This document shows, one piece after another, positions 43,194 to 53,682 of a DNA stretch of 64,000 nucleotides. Positions within the stretch are counted from its first letter, which is position 1. Every line of letters begins with the position of its first letter. The notes below the pieces were generated by a model. It was not told the origin of the DNA. It ran no database searches and saw nothing but the letters and a program-made list of their open reading frames with translations. The translations under genes were made by a program, and so were the position numbers. Origin of the DNA: Neisseria zoodegmatis (GTDB lineage Bacteria; Pseudomonadota; Gammaproteobacteria; Burkholderiales; Neisseriaceae); the NCBI RefSeq assembly GCF_900187305.1, contig NZ_LT906434.1, positions 496,001 through 560,000 on the forward strand. Reading direction: 5' to 3'.

Positions 43194-44159
43194 TCAATCT
43201 TGATTGTTGCTGTCGTTGTTTTCTTTGCCGGCGATATGCTGACGCCAAAAACGTCTTCCAAACCAGACAAGTGCGATCAGCAGCCAAAGCGGCCATGCTG
43301 CCATCGTAATCAGCAGTATGTTTTGAAACAGATACCAGCCTTTTTCCAGCATCGGCAGGATTTGTGCAAAAAACGGCGGTTCAGATTGTTTGGCCAAAGC
43401 TTCGGGGTTCGGTCTGCTGCGGCGGATAACCGTTTCGGGCTGGTTGAAGTGAAGCTGTATGGTGGCGAAGTCAACTTTGTCCTGCCAATAAGCCTTTTCC
43501 AGCTCGGCGTATTCTTGTTGGGCTTTGGCGTCAAACTGCCAGCGGGTTACTTGCGCCGAATCTTTTTTGTCGGAAGGTTCTTCAGACTGCTTCACATCGG
43601 CCAATTGGTCGGCAAGCTGCTGTTGGCGCAGCGCTTCGAGTGCTTGCCGGCGCAAATCCAAGCTTACGTCTTCGGCTGAAAAATGCTGGTTGTTCAAAAA
43701 TGTAATGTGTGCCTGCAAATCGTGAAGAAATTCGGAAGCATGGTCGGTGGGAATCCGCACGACCAAATCGGCGCGGTAGGTATAGCGGCTGATTTCAAGC
43801 AGCGTGCCGTCGGTTTGCGGAAAAGAATCGGTGCTGCGGATGTCGGCATTAATCGTATTGGTTGCAACAAAACCGCCGTGCTTGGCAGTAAGCGTTTCTA
43901 TATCGGCCGCCGTTTTGCGCGTGTCGGTAGTTTGGAAATCAATATCGGCGGTTACGGCAAGCTGCCTGCCTTCTATTTTTTGATCGACCACCGCGCTCGG
44001 TGTCAATTTGGCGGCTTGTTTGTCGGAAGACTGTTCCGCCACGGCGGCTGCGGGAGCCGGAGCTTCTGCTTCTGAAGCGTTACGGCTGCCGTTGTCGCCG
44101 CAGGCAGTCAGCAGCAGCGAACCCAACAATGAAATATAGGCAATGCGGCGAGTGTTCAT
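43194..44159 (-). CDS. DUF4349 domain lipoprotein
   Basis: Protein of 321 aa. Lipoprotein signal MNTRRIAYISLLGSLLLTAC with lipobox Cys at residue 20, then an Ala/Pro/Glu-rich linker. The DUF4349 domain covers about 65-290: IDFQTTDTRKTAADIETL, GGFVATNTINADIRS, LVVRIPTDHASEFLHDL, a coiled-coil region (LDLRRQALEALRQQQLADQL) and FATIQLHFNQP. A single membrane helix near the C-terminus (NILLITMAAWPLWLLIALVW) is followed by basic residues. Function of the family is unknown. A start 15 nt further upstream (44174) is possible; the lipobox distance favours 44159. Confidence 0.85.
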   Translation of the reverse strand: MNTRRIAYISLLGSLLLTACGDNGSRNASEAEAPAPAAAVAEQSSDKQAAKLTPSAVVDQKIEGRQLAVTADIDFQTTDTRKTAADIETLTAKHGGFVATNTINADIRSTDSFPQTDGTLLEISRYTYRADLVVRIPTDHASEFLHDLQAHITFLNNQHFSAEDVSLDLRRQALEALRQQQLADQLADVKQSEEPSDKKDSAQVTRWQFDAKAQQEYAELEKAYWQDKVDFATIQLHFNQPETVIRRSRPNPEALAKQSEPPFFAQILPMLEKGWYLFQNILLITMAAWPLWLLIALVWFGRRFWRQHIAGKENNDSNNQD

Positions 44160-44208
44160 TATTGATACTTTCATGATGAAATAAGCGAGAGAGTATGTTT
44201 TAATTGGT

Positions 44209-44787
44209 TTATGTATTGCAGTCAGCCGAAGCTGCGTTTTCAGACGGCATCTCTGCCAAAGTTTTCTTATGGTTGGCGGCCACGCGCATATAGTGCTGCG
44301 CCGAATACACCAAAAACGCTTTTTCGTCGTCCGTGAGCGGGCGCACCTGTTTAACGGGAGAGCCTACATACAAAAAACCGCTTTCCAACCGCTTGCGCGG
44401 CGGCACCAAACTGCCGGCACCGATCATCACGTCGTCTTCAATTACCACATCATCGAGAATCACCGTATTCATGCCCACCAGCACACGGTTGCCGATGGTG
44501 CAGCCGTGCAGCATCACTTTGTGGCCGATGGTTACGTCTTCGCCGATAACCAGCGGCGAACCGTCGGGCTTGGCCGCCGTTTTGTGCGAAACGTGCAGCA
44601 TGCTCAAATCCTGAACATTGCTGCGCGCGCCGATGGTAATGCTGTTCACATCGCCGCGTAGCACCGCAAACGGCCACACCGATACGTCTTGCGCCAGCGA
44701 AACCTCCCCGATCACGGCAGAAACCGGGTCGATATAGCAGCTTTCATCAATGTGCGGAACATGCTCCAGATAAGGGCGGATATTCAT
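44209..44787 (-). CDS. Gamma-carbonic anhydrase family protein (YrdA-like)
   Basis: Protein of 192 aa, left-handed beta-helix trimer of the gamma-carbonic anhydrase group. Hexapeptide repeats run from AVIGEVSLAQDVSVWPFAVL to LVPPRKRLESGFLYVGSP. The metal-binding His set is seen in LSMLHVSHKT and TIGHKVMLHGC. Activity of this subfamily as real carbonic anhydrase is unsure. Encoded 50 bp upstream of the DUF4349 gene on the same strand, possibly co-transcribed. The last 12 codons contain an uptake sequence (MPSENA). Confidence 0.9.
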   Translation of the reverse strand: MNIRPYLEHVPHIDESCYIDPVSAVIGEVSLAQDVSVWPFAVLRGDVNSITIGARSNVQDLSMLHVSHKTAAKPDGSPLVIGEDVTIGHKVMLHGCTIGNRVLVGMNTVILDDVVIEDDVMIGAGSLVPPRKRLESGFLYVGSPVKQVRPLTDDEKAFLVYSAQHYMRVAANHKKTLAEMPSENAASADCNT

Positions 44788-45006
44788 ATCGTTCTCCTCG
44801 ACGGGTAAATGGTTTTTCAGACGGCCTGAAGGTTTCTTGGTTGGTATTGTAGCCGAACATCGAGCATCTTAGCCCAAACAGGCCGTCTGAAAACATTGCG
44901 CAACCAAACGGCAGCGAAGCGGGCGCATTCGGGTTATCGGATTGACCGCAAACGGATTGATTGAGGATAAAATAAGCCGACCCCGCATTCAGATGAAAGG
45001 ATCATC

Positions 45007-45210
45007 ATGTGGCACATTATCGCCATCGGTTATCTATTCGTGGCCGTTTTATTTTCCGCCGCACAGCCCACCATTGCCCGCGCCTTGATTTATCTCGTAT
45101 TTTGGGCGGTGTTGCCCAGCCTGTTTACTTTTTGGGTCGTTAAAACACGGCGGCGCAACAAACGCATCAAATGGCTGGAAAAACAGCAGTCGAGCCGCAA
45201 ACCCGAATAA
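45007..45210 (+). CDS. Small membrane protein, hypothetical
   Basis: Protein of 67 aa. Two hydrophobic segments (about 3-19 and 25-45: IIAIGYLFVAVLFSAA and IYLVFWAVLPSLFTFWVV) and a basic tail (KTRRRNKRIKWLEKQQ). AAAGGA lies 8 nt upstream of the ATG. I do not recognise a named family. Located 165 bp before rpsB on the same strand, separated by an uptake sequence and the presumed rpsB promoter. Confidence 0.7.
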   Translation: MWHIIAIGYLFVAVLFSAAQPTIARALIYLVFWAVLPSLFTFWVVKTRRRNKRIKWLEKQQSSRKPE

Positions 45211-45237
45211 GCACTTTTCAGACGGCATCTTATCTTA

Positions 45238-45243
45238 TATAAT
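45238..45243 (+). promoter_or_regulatory. Possible -10 box (TATAAT) of rpsB
   Basis: Perfect TATAAT about 130 bp before rpsB; the -35 region is weak. It would leave a long leader, as is common for ribosomal protein genes. Confidence 0.4.
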
Positions 45244-45296
45244 TCTGCGGTTTCCGTTTCGGCGGAATCATTTTTTATTGTTAACTCAAACGCCCG

Positions 45297-45346
45297 CACT
45301 TTGCGCGAAAGGGTGCTTACTCCGGTAGGTTCTATGCGACAAAGTG
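45297..45346 (+). promoter_or_regulatory. Structured rpsB leader
   Basis: CACTTTG (45297-45303) pairs with CAAAGTG (45340-45346), continued by CGC/GCG beyond a bulge. The stem lies 28 bp before the rpsB start. Such leaders often bind ribosomal protein S2 for feedback control; that is inference here. Confidence 0.35.
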
Positions 45347-45374
45347 TATGCTTTAACCCTTTTAAGGAAAATTT

Positions 45375-46100
45375 ATGTCACAAGTTACTATGCGCCAGAT
45401 GCTGGAAGCAGGCGTTCACTTCGGCCACCAAACCCGTTACTGGAACCCGAAAATGGAGCAATACATTTTCGGCGCGCGCAACAAAATCCATATCGTAAAC
45501 CTGGAAAAAACCCTGCCGCTGTTCCAAGAAGCGCAAGAAGCCGTTCGCCGTCTGGTTGCAAACAAAGGTACCGTATTGTTTGTAGGTACCAAACGCCAAG
45601 CCCGCGACATCATCCGCGAAGAAGCTACCCGTGCCGGTATGCCTTTCGTTGACTACCGCTGGTTGGGCGGCATGTTGACCAACTACAAAACCGTTAAACA
45701 GTCCATCAAACGCTTGGAAGAAAAAACCGCAGCTTTGGAAAACGCTGCCGAGAGCGGTTACAGCAAAAAAGAAATCTTGGAAATGCAACGCGAAGTTGAA
45801 AAACTGGAGCGTTCATTGGGCGGTATCAAAAATATGAAAGGCTTGCCCGACGCGATTTTCGTGATCGACACCGGCTACCAAAAAGGTACTTTGGTTGAAG
45901 CTGAAAAACTGGGCATCCCCGTGATTGCCGTAGTGGATACCAACAACAGCCCAGACGGCGTGAAATACGTTATCCCCGGTAACGACGACTCTGCAAAAGC
46001 AATCCGTCTGTACTGCCGCGGTATGGCAGATGCCGTATTGGAAGGCAAAAACCAAGCCATCCAAGAAACCGTAGCCGCTGCCCAAGCCGCTGCCGAATAA
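45375..46100 (+). CDS. rpsB: 30S ribosomal protein S2
   Basis: Protein of 241 aa, full-length S2. Typical stretches: [20 protein letters not shown] at the N-terminus, [52 protein letters not shown] and [24 protein letters not shown] precedes the ATG. The hairpin behind it (46109-46134) may reduce read-through into tsf, the usual operon partner. Confidence 0.98.
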   Translation: MSQVTMRQMLEAGVHFGHQTRYWNPKMEQYIFGARNKIHIVNLEKTLPLFQEAQEAVRRLVANKGTVLFVGTKRQARDIIREEATRAGMPFVDYRWLGGMLTNYKTVKQSIKRLEEKTAALENAAESGYSKKEILEMQREVEKLERSLGGIKNMKGLPDAIFVIDTGYQKGTLVEAEKLGIPVIAVVDTNNSPDGVKYVIPGNDDSAKAIRLYCRGMADAVLEGKNQAIQETVAAAQAAAE

Positions 46101-46108
46101 GGCTTTTC

Positions 46109-46134
46109 AAAAAGGGGGCTTTATGCCCCTTTTC
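46109..46134 (+). terminator. Hairpin between rpsB and tsf
   Basis: AAAAGGGG pairs with CCCCTTTT around GGCTTTATG, followed by CTCG. Likely partial terminator balancing rpsB and tsf expression. Confidence 0.6.
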
Positions 46135-46242
46135 TCGAAACAGGCCGTCTGAAAACGCATCAAATACTACCTTTTCAGACGGCCTTACCAAGATTCACAA
46201 GCACCACAAACCGTGCTTGCCCCAATTTCTAGGAGATTCAAA

Positions 46243-47097
46243 ATGGCAGAAATTACTGCAAAAATGGTTGCCGACCTGCGTGCCGCTACCGGTCTGGGCA
46301 TGATGGAGTGCAAAAAAGCACTGGTTGAAGCCGAAGGCAACATCGAAAAAGCCGAAGAAATCCTGCGCATCAAATCAGGCGCCAAAGCCGGTAAACTGGC
46401 CGGCCGTACCGCTGCCGAAGGCGTATTGGCTTACGCTATCGAAGGCAATGTAGGCGCTTTGGTTGAAGTAAACTGCGAAACCGACTTCGTAGCAAAAGAC
46501 GCCGGCTTCGTAGAGTTCGCCAACTTTGTTGCCAAAACCGCCGTTGCCAAAAAGCCTGCTTCTGTTGAAGAACTGAGCGCATTGGTTGAAGAAGAGCGCA
46601 AAGCCATCATCGCCAAATTGGGCGAAAACATGTCTGTACGCCGCTTCCAAGTGATCGAAACCGCCGACAGCCTGACCGCCTACATCCACGGTGCATTGGC
46701 TACCGAAGGCGTATTGGTTGAATTCAAAGGTGCCGAAGACGTTGCCCGCAAAGTAGGTATGCACATCGTTGCCGCCAAACCCCAATGCGTGTCTGAAAGC
46801 GAAGTAGATGCGGAAACCGTTGAAAAAGAACGTCGCATTTACACCCAACAAGCTATCGAATCAGGCAAACCTGCCGAAATCGCCGAAAAAATGGTTGAAG
46901 GCCGCATCAAAAAATTCTTGGCTGAAGTTACCCTGAACGGCCAAGCATTCGTGATGAACCCTGACCAAACCGTAGCCCAATTCCTGAAAGAAAACGGCGC
47001 GGAAGTTATCAGCTTCGTGCGTTACAAAGTAGGCGACGGTATCGAAAAAGCCGTTGTAGACTACGCTGCCGAAGTAGCTGCCGCTGCGAAAGTATAA
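46243..47097 (+). CDS. tsf: Elongation factor Ts
   Basis: Protein of 284 aa, the nucleotide exchange factor for EF-Tu. N-terminal UBA-like domain ([20 protein letters not shown]), the conserved [27 protein letters not shown] (the TDFV contact with EF-Tu), [11 protein letters not shown] and [12 protein letters not shown] near the end. ATG 46243 with TAGGAGAT upstream is chosen; an alternative at 46213 adds ten residues. Codon use is strongly biased, as expected for a highly expressed gene. Confidence 0.98.
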   Translation: MAEITAKMVADLRAATGLGMMECKKALVEAEGNIEKAEEILRIKSGAKAGKLAGRTAAEGVLAYAIEGNVGALVEVNCETDFVAKDAGFVEFANFVAKTAVAKKPASVEELSALVEEERKAIIAKLGENMSVRRFQVIETADSLTAYIHGALATEGVLVEFKGAEDVARKVGMHIVAAKPQCVSESEVDAETVEKERRIYTQQAIESGKPAEIAEKMVEGRIKKFLAEVTLNGQAFVMNPDQTVAQFLKENGAEVISFVRYKVGDGIEKAVVDYAAEVAAAAKV

Positions 47098-47111
47098 GGC
47101 TTATGAAAAAC

Positions 47112-47151
47112 AAAGCACTCAGATTCGTATCGAATCGGGGTGCTTTTTTTT
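47112..47151 (+). terminator. tsf terminator
   Basis: AAAGCACTCAGATTCG and CGAATCGGGGTGCTTT pair (one or two mismatches) and are followed by eight T. Confidence 0.85.
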
Positions 47152-47370
47152 GAGGACATTTTTCAGACAGCCTGCCGTTTATAGCAAAAAAACCGCAGGC
47201 CGCAACGTTGGCAACGGGCGGAAAACAAACCGTCCGAGATTTGACCTAGTGCTTTGAAAAGCCCTGAAAAACGCACTACAATCAGTGCAGTATCCGTTCT
47301 CCAAAAACATAAGGCCGTCTGAAACGGTTTCAGACGGCCTCCCCGCAACCCGAAGAAAGCAAGGTATCCC

Positions 47371-48090
47371 ATGACACAGCAAACCAAATATAAACGCGTT
47401 TTATTAAAACTTTCCGGCGAAGCCCTGATGGGTAAAGACGCTTTCGGTATCAACCGCGACACCATTATGCAGATTGTCGGGCAAGTGAAAGAAGTCGTGG
47501 ATATGGGCGTGCAGGTTGCCGTGGTGATTGGCGGCGGTAATATCTTCCGCGGTGTCGCCACCCAAGCTCAAGGCATGGATCGCGCCACCGCCGACTATAT
47601 GGGCATGATGGCTACCGTGATGAACGCGCTGGCCTTGAAAGATGCTTTCGAATCATTGGGCATCAAAGCCCGCGTACAATCCGCCTTGAGCATGCAGCAG
47701 ATTGCCGAAACCTACGCCCGCCCCAAAGCCATCCAATATTTGGAAGAGGGCAAAGTCGTGATTTTCGCCGCCGGCACAGGCAACCCTTTCTTTACCACCG
47801 ACACAGCCGCCTCATTGCGCGGTGCGGAAATGAACTGCGACATCATGCTCAAAGCCACTAATGTTGACGGCGTTTACACCGCAGATCCTAAAAAAGACCC
47901 GTCGGCCACCCGCTATCAAACCATTACTTTCGACGAAGCCATCAATAAAAACCTGCGCGTGATGGACGCCACCGCTTTCGCCCTGTGCCGTGAGCAGAAG
48001 CTGAATATTGTTGTATTCGGTATTGCCAAAGACGGCGCATTGAAGCGTGTGATTGCCGGCGAAGACGAAGGCACGTTGGTGCATTGCTGA
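47371..48090 (+). CDS. pyrH: Uridylate kinase (UMP kinase)
   Basis: Protein of 239 aa phosphorylating UMP to UDP. Motifs: [74 protein letters not shown] and [19 protein letters not shown]. Full length. It lies 274 bp after tsf, behind a strong terminator and a paired uptake sequence, so it likely has its own promoter. Its usual partner frr is on the other strand 7.5 kb away. Confidence 0.97.
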   Translation: MTQQTKYKRVLLKLSGEALMGKDAFGINRDTIMQIVGQVKEVVDMGVQVAVVIGGGNIFRGVATQAQGMDRATADYMGMMATVMNALALKDAFESLGIKARVQSALSMQQIAETYARPKAIQYLEEGKVVIFAAGTGNPFFTTDTAASLRGAEMNCDIMLKATNVDGVYTADPKKDPSATRYQTITFDEAINKNLRVMDATAFALCREQKLNIVVFGIAKDGALKRVIAGEDEGTLVHC

Positions 48091-48106
48091 TTTTTAGAGA
48101 AAATTC

Positions 48107-48145
48107 AGGCTGTCTGAAATGTTTGCTGTTTCAGACGGCCTTTTT
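48107..48145 (+). terminator. pyrH terminator
   Basis: AGGCTGTCTGAAA (degenerate uptake sequence) pairs with TTTCAGACGGCCT and five T follow. Confidence 0.75.
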
Positions 48146-48252
48146 GTGTTGGAAATTAATCGACAGTCAGTAATCTTACTGCTTTAACATCACGTCCTGT
48201 TTCGGGATCATTTGTTTCACAAGCTCTATTTTTCAAATGCCCAACTTAATCA

Positions 48253-48287
48253 AAAAGGCCGTCTGAAAACTTTTTCAGACGGCCTCA
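48253..48287 (-). terminator. metE terminator
   Basis: AGGCCGTCTGAAAA and TTTTCAGACGGCCT, followed on the minus strand by TTTTT. It lies 25 bp beyond the metE stop. Confidence 0.8.
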
Positions 48288-48311
48288 CTTCTCTATTTCA
48301 CAGACTTGGCT

Positions 48312-50588
48312 TTATTTGGCAGCTAACTCGCTACGCAGTTTTTTGGTTACTTCCATCATTACTTCAAGCTGCTCGATGGTTTCTTTCCAGCCGCGGGTTT
48401 TCAGGCCGCAGTCGGGGTTGACCCACAAGCGCTCGACTGGCACTACTTCCATGGCTTTGCGCAGCAGTTTTTCCACTTCGGCGGCAGTCGGTACGCGCGG
48501 GCTGTGGATGTCGTACACACCGGGGCCGATGTCGTTCGGGTATTTGAAATCGCCGAAGGCGGTGAGCAATTCCATGTCGGAACGTGATGTTTCGATGGTG
48601 ATTACGTCGGCATCCATAGAGGCGATGGCGGGCAGGATGTCGTTAAACTCCGAATAGCACATGTGGGTGTGGATTTGGGTGCTGTCTTCCGCGCCGGTGC
48701 TGCTCAAACGGAAGGCTTCGCACGCCCAAGCCAAAAATTCGTCCCATTGGGCTTTTTTCAGCGGCATGGCTTCGCGGATGGCCGGTTCGTCGATCTGAAT
48801 CACTTTGATGCCGGCTTTTTCCAAATCCAACACTTCGTCGTTCAAGGCCAAGGCGATTTGCTTGGCGACTTCGCTCAACGGAATGTCGTCGCGCACGAAC
48901 GACCATTTGTACATGGTTACGGGGCCGGTGAGCATGCCTTTCATCGGGCGTTTGGTCAGGGTTTGCGCGTAGGCAGACCAGTAAACGGTCATCGGTTCGG
49001 GGCGCGATACGTCGCCGAAGATGATGGGCGGTTTTACGCAGCGCGAGCCGTAGCTTTGTACCCAGCCGAATTGGGTGAAGCAGTAGCCGGCCAGTTGTTC
49101 GCCGAAGTATTCCACCATGTCGTTACGCTCGGCTTCGCCGTGTACGGGCACGTCGAGTTCCAGTTTTTCCTGTACTTCCACGCAGTAGGCGATTTCTTTT
49201 TTCATCGCGGCATCGTAATCGGCAGCGGAGAGTTCGCCTTTTTTGAAGGCGGCGCGCGCTTGGCGGATTTCGGTGGTTTGCGGGAACGAGCCGATGGTGG
49301 TGGTCGGCAACACGGGCAGGTTCATCCAAGCCTGTTGTGCTTTGATGCGTTCGGCAAACGGTGATTTGCGTTGATCGGCACCTTTGGGCAGGTTGGCGAC
49401 GCGTGCTTTTACGGCATCGTTGTGGATTTTTTTGTTGGTGGCGCGGTCGGCAGCGGCGGCATCGGAAGCGGCAATGGCTTCTTTTACGCTGTCTTTGCCG
49501 TGTGCCAAGGCTTGTTTGACTACGCCCAGCTCAACCAGTTTTTGTGCGGCAAACGCCATCCAAGATTTGATTTCGCCGTCCAGTTTTTCTTCCACAGCCA
49601 AGTCTTGCGGGCTGTGCAGCAGCGAGCAGGAAGGGGCGATCCACAAGTTGTTGCCCAGCTTGGCTTTTACCGGCTCCAAAGTGTCGATCACTTTGGAGAG
49701 GTTGGCGCGCCATACGTTGCGGCCGTCAATCAGGCCGACAGACAATACTTTGTTTTCCGGCCATGCGTCGGCAAACACGGAGAGTTGCTCGGGTGCGCGC
49801 ACGCAGTCGATGTGTACGCCGTGAACGGGCAGGGCTTTGAGCAGGTTGAGGTGTTCGGCGGCAGAGGCGAAGTAGGTGCCGATGATGATGCGCACGCCGG
49901 TGTTGGCAAATTCTTTGTAAGCGGTTTCAACGGCTTTGATCCAGTTGGCATCGGCGTCGGCAGAGAGAATCGGCTCGTCGATCTGAATCCAATCTACGCC
50001 TTCGGCGGCCAGTTCGCGCAGCAGTTGTGCGTAAGCGGACAGCAGCTTGGGCAGCAGGCTGATGCGTTTGAAGTTGTCGTCTTTGGCTTTGCCCAACCAC
50101 AGCAGGGTAACGGGGCCGACCAGCGTGGGCTTGATGTCGTGGCCTTGTGCTTTGGCTTCTTTGATTTGGGCAATCAGGTTTTTGGCGTTGACTTTAAATT
50201 CGGTGTCGGCGTGCCATTCGGGTACGATGTAGTGGTAGTTGGTGTCGAACCACTTGGTCATTTCCATCGCAAATTGGGTGGCGTTACCGCGCGCCAGTTG
50301 GAAGTATTCGGGCAGGCTCAGGTTGGCCGCGTCGAAACCGAAACGTTTGGGAATCGCGCCCAAAGTGCAGAGCAGGTCTAAAACGTGGTCGTAAAAAGAA
50401 AAATCGCCTACGGGCAGCAAATCGGCACCGGCGGCTTTTTGGGTGGCCCAGTTCAGACGGCGGATTTCGGCGGCAACTTCTTGCAACTCGGCTTCGCTTT
50501 TCGCGCTTTTCCAAAAGGCTTCTACGGCAAATTTCAGCTCGCGCTTCGCACCGATGCGCGGGTAGCCGGATAGATGAAATGTGTTCAT
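48312..50588 (-). CDS. metE: Cobalamin-independent methionine synthase
   Basis: Protein of 758 aa (5-methyltetrahydropteroyltriglutamate-homocysteine methyltransferase). The N-terminal half starts [20 protein letters not shown]. The catalytic C-terminal half has [40 protein letters not shown] text (actual: [18 protein letters not shown]), [19 protein letters not shown] and the zinc ligands His and Cys in [13 protein letters not shown] and Cys in [13 protein letters not shown] use ATG 50588 (AGGAG 6 nt upstream) rather than TTG 50594. Full length and monocistronic. I did not find a clear MetR site. Confidence 0.97.
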   Translation of the reverse strand: MNTFHLSGYPRIGAKRELKFAVEAFWKSAKSEAELQEVAAEIRRLNWATQKAAGADLLPVGDFSFYDHVLDLLCTLGAIPKRFGFDAANLSLPEYFQLARGNATQFAMEMTKWFDTNYHYIVPEWHADTEFKVNAKNLIAQIKEAKAQGHDIKPTLVGPVTLLWLGKAKDDNFKRISLLPKLLSAYAQLLRELAAEGVDWIQIDEPILSADADANWIKAVETAYKEFANTGVRIIIGTYFASAAEHLNLLKALPVHGVHIDCVRAPEQLSVFADAWPENKVLSVGLIDGRNVWRANLSKVIDTLEPVKAKLGNNLWIAPSCSLLHSPQDLAVEEKLDGEIKSWMAFAAQKLVELGVVKQALAHGKDSVKEAIAASDAAAADRATNKKIHNDAVKARVANLPKGADQRKSPFAERIKAQQAWMNLPVLPTTTIGSFPQTTEIRQARAAFKKGELSAADYDAAMKKEIAYCVEVQEKLELDVPVHGEAERNDMVEYFGEQLAGYCFTQFGWVQSYGSRCVKPPIIFGDVSRPEPMTVYWSAYAQTLTKRPMKGMLTGPVTMYKWSFVRDDIPLSEVAKQIALALNDEVLDLEKAGIKVIQIDEPAIREAMPLKKAQWDEFLAWACEAFRLSSTGAEDSTQIHTHMCYSEFNDILPAIASMDADVITIETSRSDMELLTAFGDFKYPNDIGPGVYDIHSPRVPTAAEVEKLLRKAMEVVPVERLWVNPDCGLKTRGWKETIEQLEVMMEVTKKLRSELAAK

Positions 50589-50708
50589 GTTCAACTCCTG
50601 TTGTTAAATCAATTGCGGATGCTTATTCGGATGGTCGTATCTTGAAGCTTTTTCGGGCAAGGCGCAAACGAGTTATTTGCATGGCTGTATGAATGGATTT
50701 AATGTGAA

Positions 50709-50739
50709 GAGGCCGTCTGAATATTTTTCAGACGGCCTC
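50709..50739 (-). terminator. gpmA terminator
   Basis: GAGGCCGTCTGAA and TTCAGACGGCCTC pair over 13 bp with a 5-nt loop, 27 bp beyond the gpmA stop. Confidence 0.75.
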
Positions 50740-50765
50740 GAAGCATGTTGATGATGAAAGCGGGG

Positions 50766-51449
50766 TTACAGATAGAATTTATCCACAACTTTCAAATTTT
50801 CGTCCAATTTATAAACCAACGGTTGGCCGGTGGGGATTTCCACACCCATGATGTCGTCGTCGGAAATGCCTTCGATGTGTTTTACCAAGGCACGCAGGCT
50901 GTTGCCGTGGGCAGCTACCAATACGCGTTTGCCGCTTAAAATGGCGGGGGCGATTTGGTCGTGCCAGAAGGGCAGTACGCGTTGGAGGGTAACTTTCAGG
51001 TTTTCGCCGTCGGGCACCACATCGTCGGGCAGGTGGGCGTAGCGGCGGTCGTTGTGGGCGGAAAACTCGTCGGCGGGGTCGAGCAGCGGCGGCAGGGTGT
51101 CGTAGCTGCGGCGCCAGATGTGCACTTGGTCGTCGCCGTATTTTTCGGCGGTTTGTTTTTTATCCAAACCTTGAAGTTGGCCGTAGTGGCGTTCGTTCAA
51201 ACGCCATGTTTTGATTTGGGGAACCCACAGTTGGTCGGATTCTTCCAGCACGATGTTGCAGGTTTTGATGGCACGGGTTAATACGGAAGTGAAGGCGATG
51301 TCGAACTGATAGCCTTTTTCTTTGAGTTTTTGCCCGGCGGCGGCGGCTTCTGCCAAACCCTGCTCGCTCAGTTTCACGTCGCGCCAGCCGGTAAACAGGT
51401 TTTTGGCGTTCCATTCGCTTTGCCCGTGGCGGATAAATACGAGTTCCAT
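50766..51449 (-). CDS. gpmA: 2,3-bisphosphoglycerate-dependent phosphoglycerate mutase
   Basis: Protein of 227 aa interconverting 3- and 2-phosphoglycerate in glycolysis and gluconeogenesis. The phospho-histidine is in [20 protein letters not shown] (near residue 8). Other active-site parts are [29 protein letters not shown] and the second His in [19 protein letters not shown]. Full length and alone on its strand between metE and betB. Confidence 0.97.
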   Translation of the reverse strand: MELVFIRHGQSEWNAKNLFTGWRDVKLSEQGLAEAAAAGQKLKEKGYQFDIAFTSVLTRAIKTCNIVLEESDQLWVPQIKTWRLNERHYGQLQGLDKKQTAEKYGDDQVHIWRRSYDTLPPLLDPADEFSAHNDRRYAHLPDDVVPDGENLKVTLQRVLPFWHDQIAPAILSGKRVLVAAHGNSLRALVKHIEGISDDDIMGVEIPTGQPLVYKLDENLKVVDKFYL

Positions 51450-51641
51450 CGTGTTGCTCCAAGTTTGTAGGTTTGAAAATGCCTTTATAACATATTTTGC
51501 CCCCGCCGTTGCCGGTTGGCGCGGTGTATTTACGCGCAGGTGCGGTAAGGCCGTCTGAAAAAACGGCTTTCAGGCTTGGGGCTTTGCCATGACACAGCTA
51601 TGAAAATATGTTATGGTAAAAATGAAATTCGCTTCAATAAG

Positions 51642-51661
51642 GTAAAAATATTCACTTTTAC
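51642..51661. promoter_or_regulatory. Inverted repeat in betB upstream region
   Basis: GTAAAA and TTTTAC are inverted with 8 bp between, about 120 bp before betB. A possible operator (BetI or other); there is no betI gene in the window to support it. Confidence 0.25.
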
Positions 51662-51781
51662 GCACAATATACGGCAGTTAGCCGCTTTTCAATACTGTTT
51701 GCAGAGCCTAGAACCTGACTGCCGATTCGTGCGATACGTTCGGGCAGGCCGCCTGAACCGTTTAAGACGAAAGAGGTTCAC

Positions 51782-53245
51782 ATGCAAACACTCACCGCAT
51801 ACATCAACGGCGCTTATGTTCCCGCCGATTCCCAAGCCGAAACATTCAGCAACATCAATCCCGCCAACGGAGAAGTTTTATCTACCGTTCAGCAAAGCAG
51901 CGCATCCGAAATCGAAACCGCCGTTCAGACGGCCATAGCAGGACAAAAAGTTTGGGCGGCGATGACTGCTGTGGAACGCAGCCGCATCCTGCTCAAAGCC
52001 GTTGCCATTCTGCGCGAACGCAACGACGAGTTGGCACGCATCGAAACCTTGGATACCGGCAAACCCCTGTCTGAAACCCTGTATGTCGATATCGTTACCG
52101 GCGCGGATGTGATTGAATATTATGCAGGTTTGGCGCAGACTGTCGAAGGCCGCCAAATTCCCCTGCGCGACACCGCATTTGCCTACACCCGCCAAGAGCC
52201 GTTGGGCGTGGTGGCCGGCATCGGCGCGTGGAACTATCCGATTCAGATTGCCATGTGGAAAGCCGCGCCTGCTTTGGCGGCGGGTAACGCCATGATTTTC
52301 AAACCCAGCGAAGTTACGCCCGCCGGCGCGCTGAAACTGGCGGAAATTTTCACCGAAGCCGGACTGCCCGACGGCGTGTTCAACGTCGTTCAAGGCGATT
52401 GGCGCGTGGGCGAGGCTTTGAGCAACCACCCGCAGATTGCCAAAGTATCGTTTACCGGCGGCGTGGCGACGGGTAAAAAAGTGATGTCGCAGGCCGCCGC
52501 GTCTTCCCTGAAAGAAGTGACGATGGAGTTGGGCGGCAAATCACCGCTGATTATCTGCGACGATGCCGATTTAAACCTCGCTGCCGACATCGCCCTGATG
52601 GCCAATTTTTACAGCTCCGGCCAAGTCTGCACCAACGGCACGCGCGTGTTTGTGCCGGTAAACAAAAAAGAAGCGTTTGAAGCCAAAGTGCTGGAACGCG
52701 TAGCCCGCATCCGCGCCGGTGACCCGCTCGACCAAAACGTGAACTTCGGCCCGCTGGCAAGCTTTCCGCACATGGAAAAAGTGTTGGGCTATATCGAAAA
52801 AGGCAAAGCGGAAGGCGCGCGTCTTTTAGCGGGCGGAGGCCGTCTGAAAGAAAACGGCATGGCAAACGGCGCCTACGTTGCACCCACCGTGTTCACCGAC
52901 TGCACCGACGACATGACCATTACCCGCGAAGAAATCTTCGGCCCCGTGATGAGCATTTTGGCCTACACCACCGAAGAAGAAGTGATCGTGCGCGCCAACA
53001 ACACCGAATACGGCTTGGCCGCAGGCGTGGTGACGCCCGACGTAAAACGCGCCCACCGCATCATCGGCCGGCTTCAGGCAGGCATCTGCTGGATCAACGC
53101 CTGGGGCGAATCGCCCGCGCAAATGCCCGTGGGCGGCTACAAACAATCCGGCATCGGCCGCGAAAACGGCGTCCAAACGCTGATGCACTACACACAAACC
53201 AAATCGGTGCTGGTGGAGCTGGGGGATTATCAATCGGTGTTTTGA
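51782..53245 (+). CDS. betB: Betaine-aldehyde dehydrogenase
   Basis: NAD(P)-dependent aldehyde dehydrogenase of 487 aa, the second step of choline oxidation giving glycine betaine. Landmarks: [20 protein letters not shown], the cofactor loop [14 protein letters not shown], the general-base Glu in [15 protein letters not shown] and the nucleophilic Cys in [16 protein letters not shown] (near residue 285), then [11 protein letters not shown] and [13 protein letters not shown] at the end. AAAGAGG precedes the ATG. betA and betT follow 2.8 kb downstream on the same strand, with two unrelated genes between. Confidence 0.94.
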   Translation: MQTLTAYINGAYVPADSQAETFSNINPANGEVLSTVQQSSASEIETAVQTAIAGQKVWAAMTAVERSRILLKAVAILRERNDELARIETLDTGKPLSETLYVDIVTGADVIEYYAGLAQTVEGRQIPLRDTAFAYTRQEPLGVVAGIGAWNYPIQIAMWKAAPALAAGNAMIFKPSEVTPAGALKLAEIFTEAGLPDGVFNVVQGDWRVGEALSNHPQIAKVSFTGGVATGKKVMSQAAASSLKEVTMELGGKSPLIICDDADLNLAADIALMANFYSSGQVCTNGTRVFVPVNKKEAFEAKVLERVARIRAGDPLDQNVNFGPLASFPHMEKVLGYIEKGKAEGARLLAGGGRLKENGMANGAYVAPTVFTDCTDDMTITREEIFGPVMSILAYTTEEEVIVRANNTEYGLAAGVVTPDVKRAHRIIGRLQAGICWINAWGESPAQMPVGGYKQSGIGRENGVQTLMHYTQTKSVLVELGDYQSVF

Positions 53246-53313
53246 GGCCGTCTGAAAAACGGTTTGATTCAGGCCGGTTGAAAACCCGATTCCTTATTTT
53301 TCAGACGGCCTTT
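53245..53313 (+). terminator. Paired uptake sequences after betB
   Basis: AGGCCGTCTGAAAAA and TTTTTCAGACGGCCT pair over 15 bp with a long (38-nt) loop. The first arm overlaps the betB stop codon. Confidence 0.55.
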
Positions 53314-53331
53314 CATCCCAAAGGATTACCC

Positions 53332-53610
53332 ATGAAGCCCGACCATTCCATGCAGCACACAGTAAACGTCGAACTCAGCCTCGGCCATGTGCTGATGCTG
53401 TGTCAAACGCTTTCAGACAGACTTTCCGCCCTGCGTGAATACGAAACATGGACGGAAGAAGAACGGCGCGCTGTATGGGCTTTACAGGACACGCTCGATC
53501 GGGCTTTAGCCCGTCTGGGCTATGACGTGATGCCGTCTGAAGAATGGGATAGCCTGTTGGCACAGGCGCAAAAGCATATGTATGACATTCATGTCGAATG
53601 TTTGGATTAG
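53332..53610 (+). CDS. Small hypothetical protein
   Basis: Protein of 92 aa, mostly helical and acidic (YETWTEEERRAVWALQDTLD), with SLGHVLMLCQTLSDRL near the N-terminus and ending AQKHMYDIHVECLD. No membrane segment. AAAGGA lies 8 nt before ATG 53332, which supports translation. Two uptake sequences fall in or near it (one as MPSEEW). I do not recognise a family. It lies just after betB and may ride on its transcript. Confidence 0.65.
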   Translation: MKPDHSMQHTVNVELSLGHVLMLCQTLSDRLSALREYETWTEEERRAVWALQDTLDRALARLGYDVMPSEEWDSLLAQAQKHMYDIHVECLD

Positions 53611-53682
53611 CTTTCTAAATAATCCACACTCATATCATCTTTTCAGACGGCCTCTAAGCCTGATGCAGACTCGGATGGCGGC

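Noticed and set aside
49371..50381. 336-codon open frame opposite metE
   Set aside because: Shadow of metE: Phe/Gly/Val-rich without any family motif.
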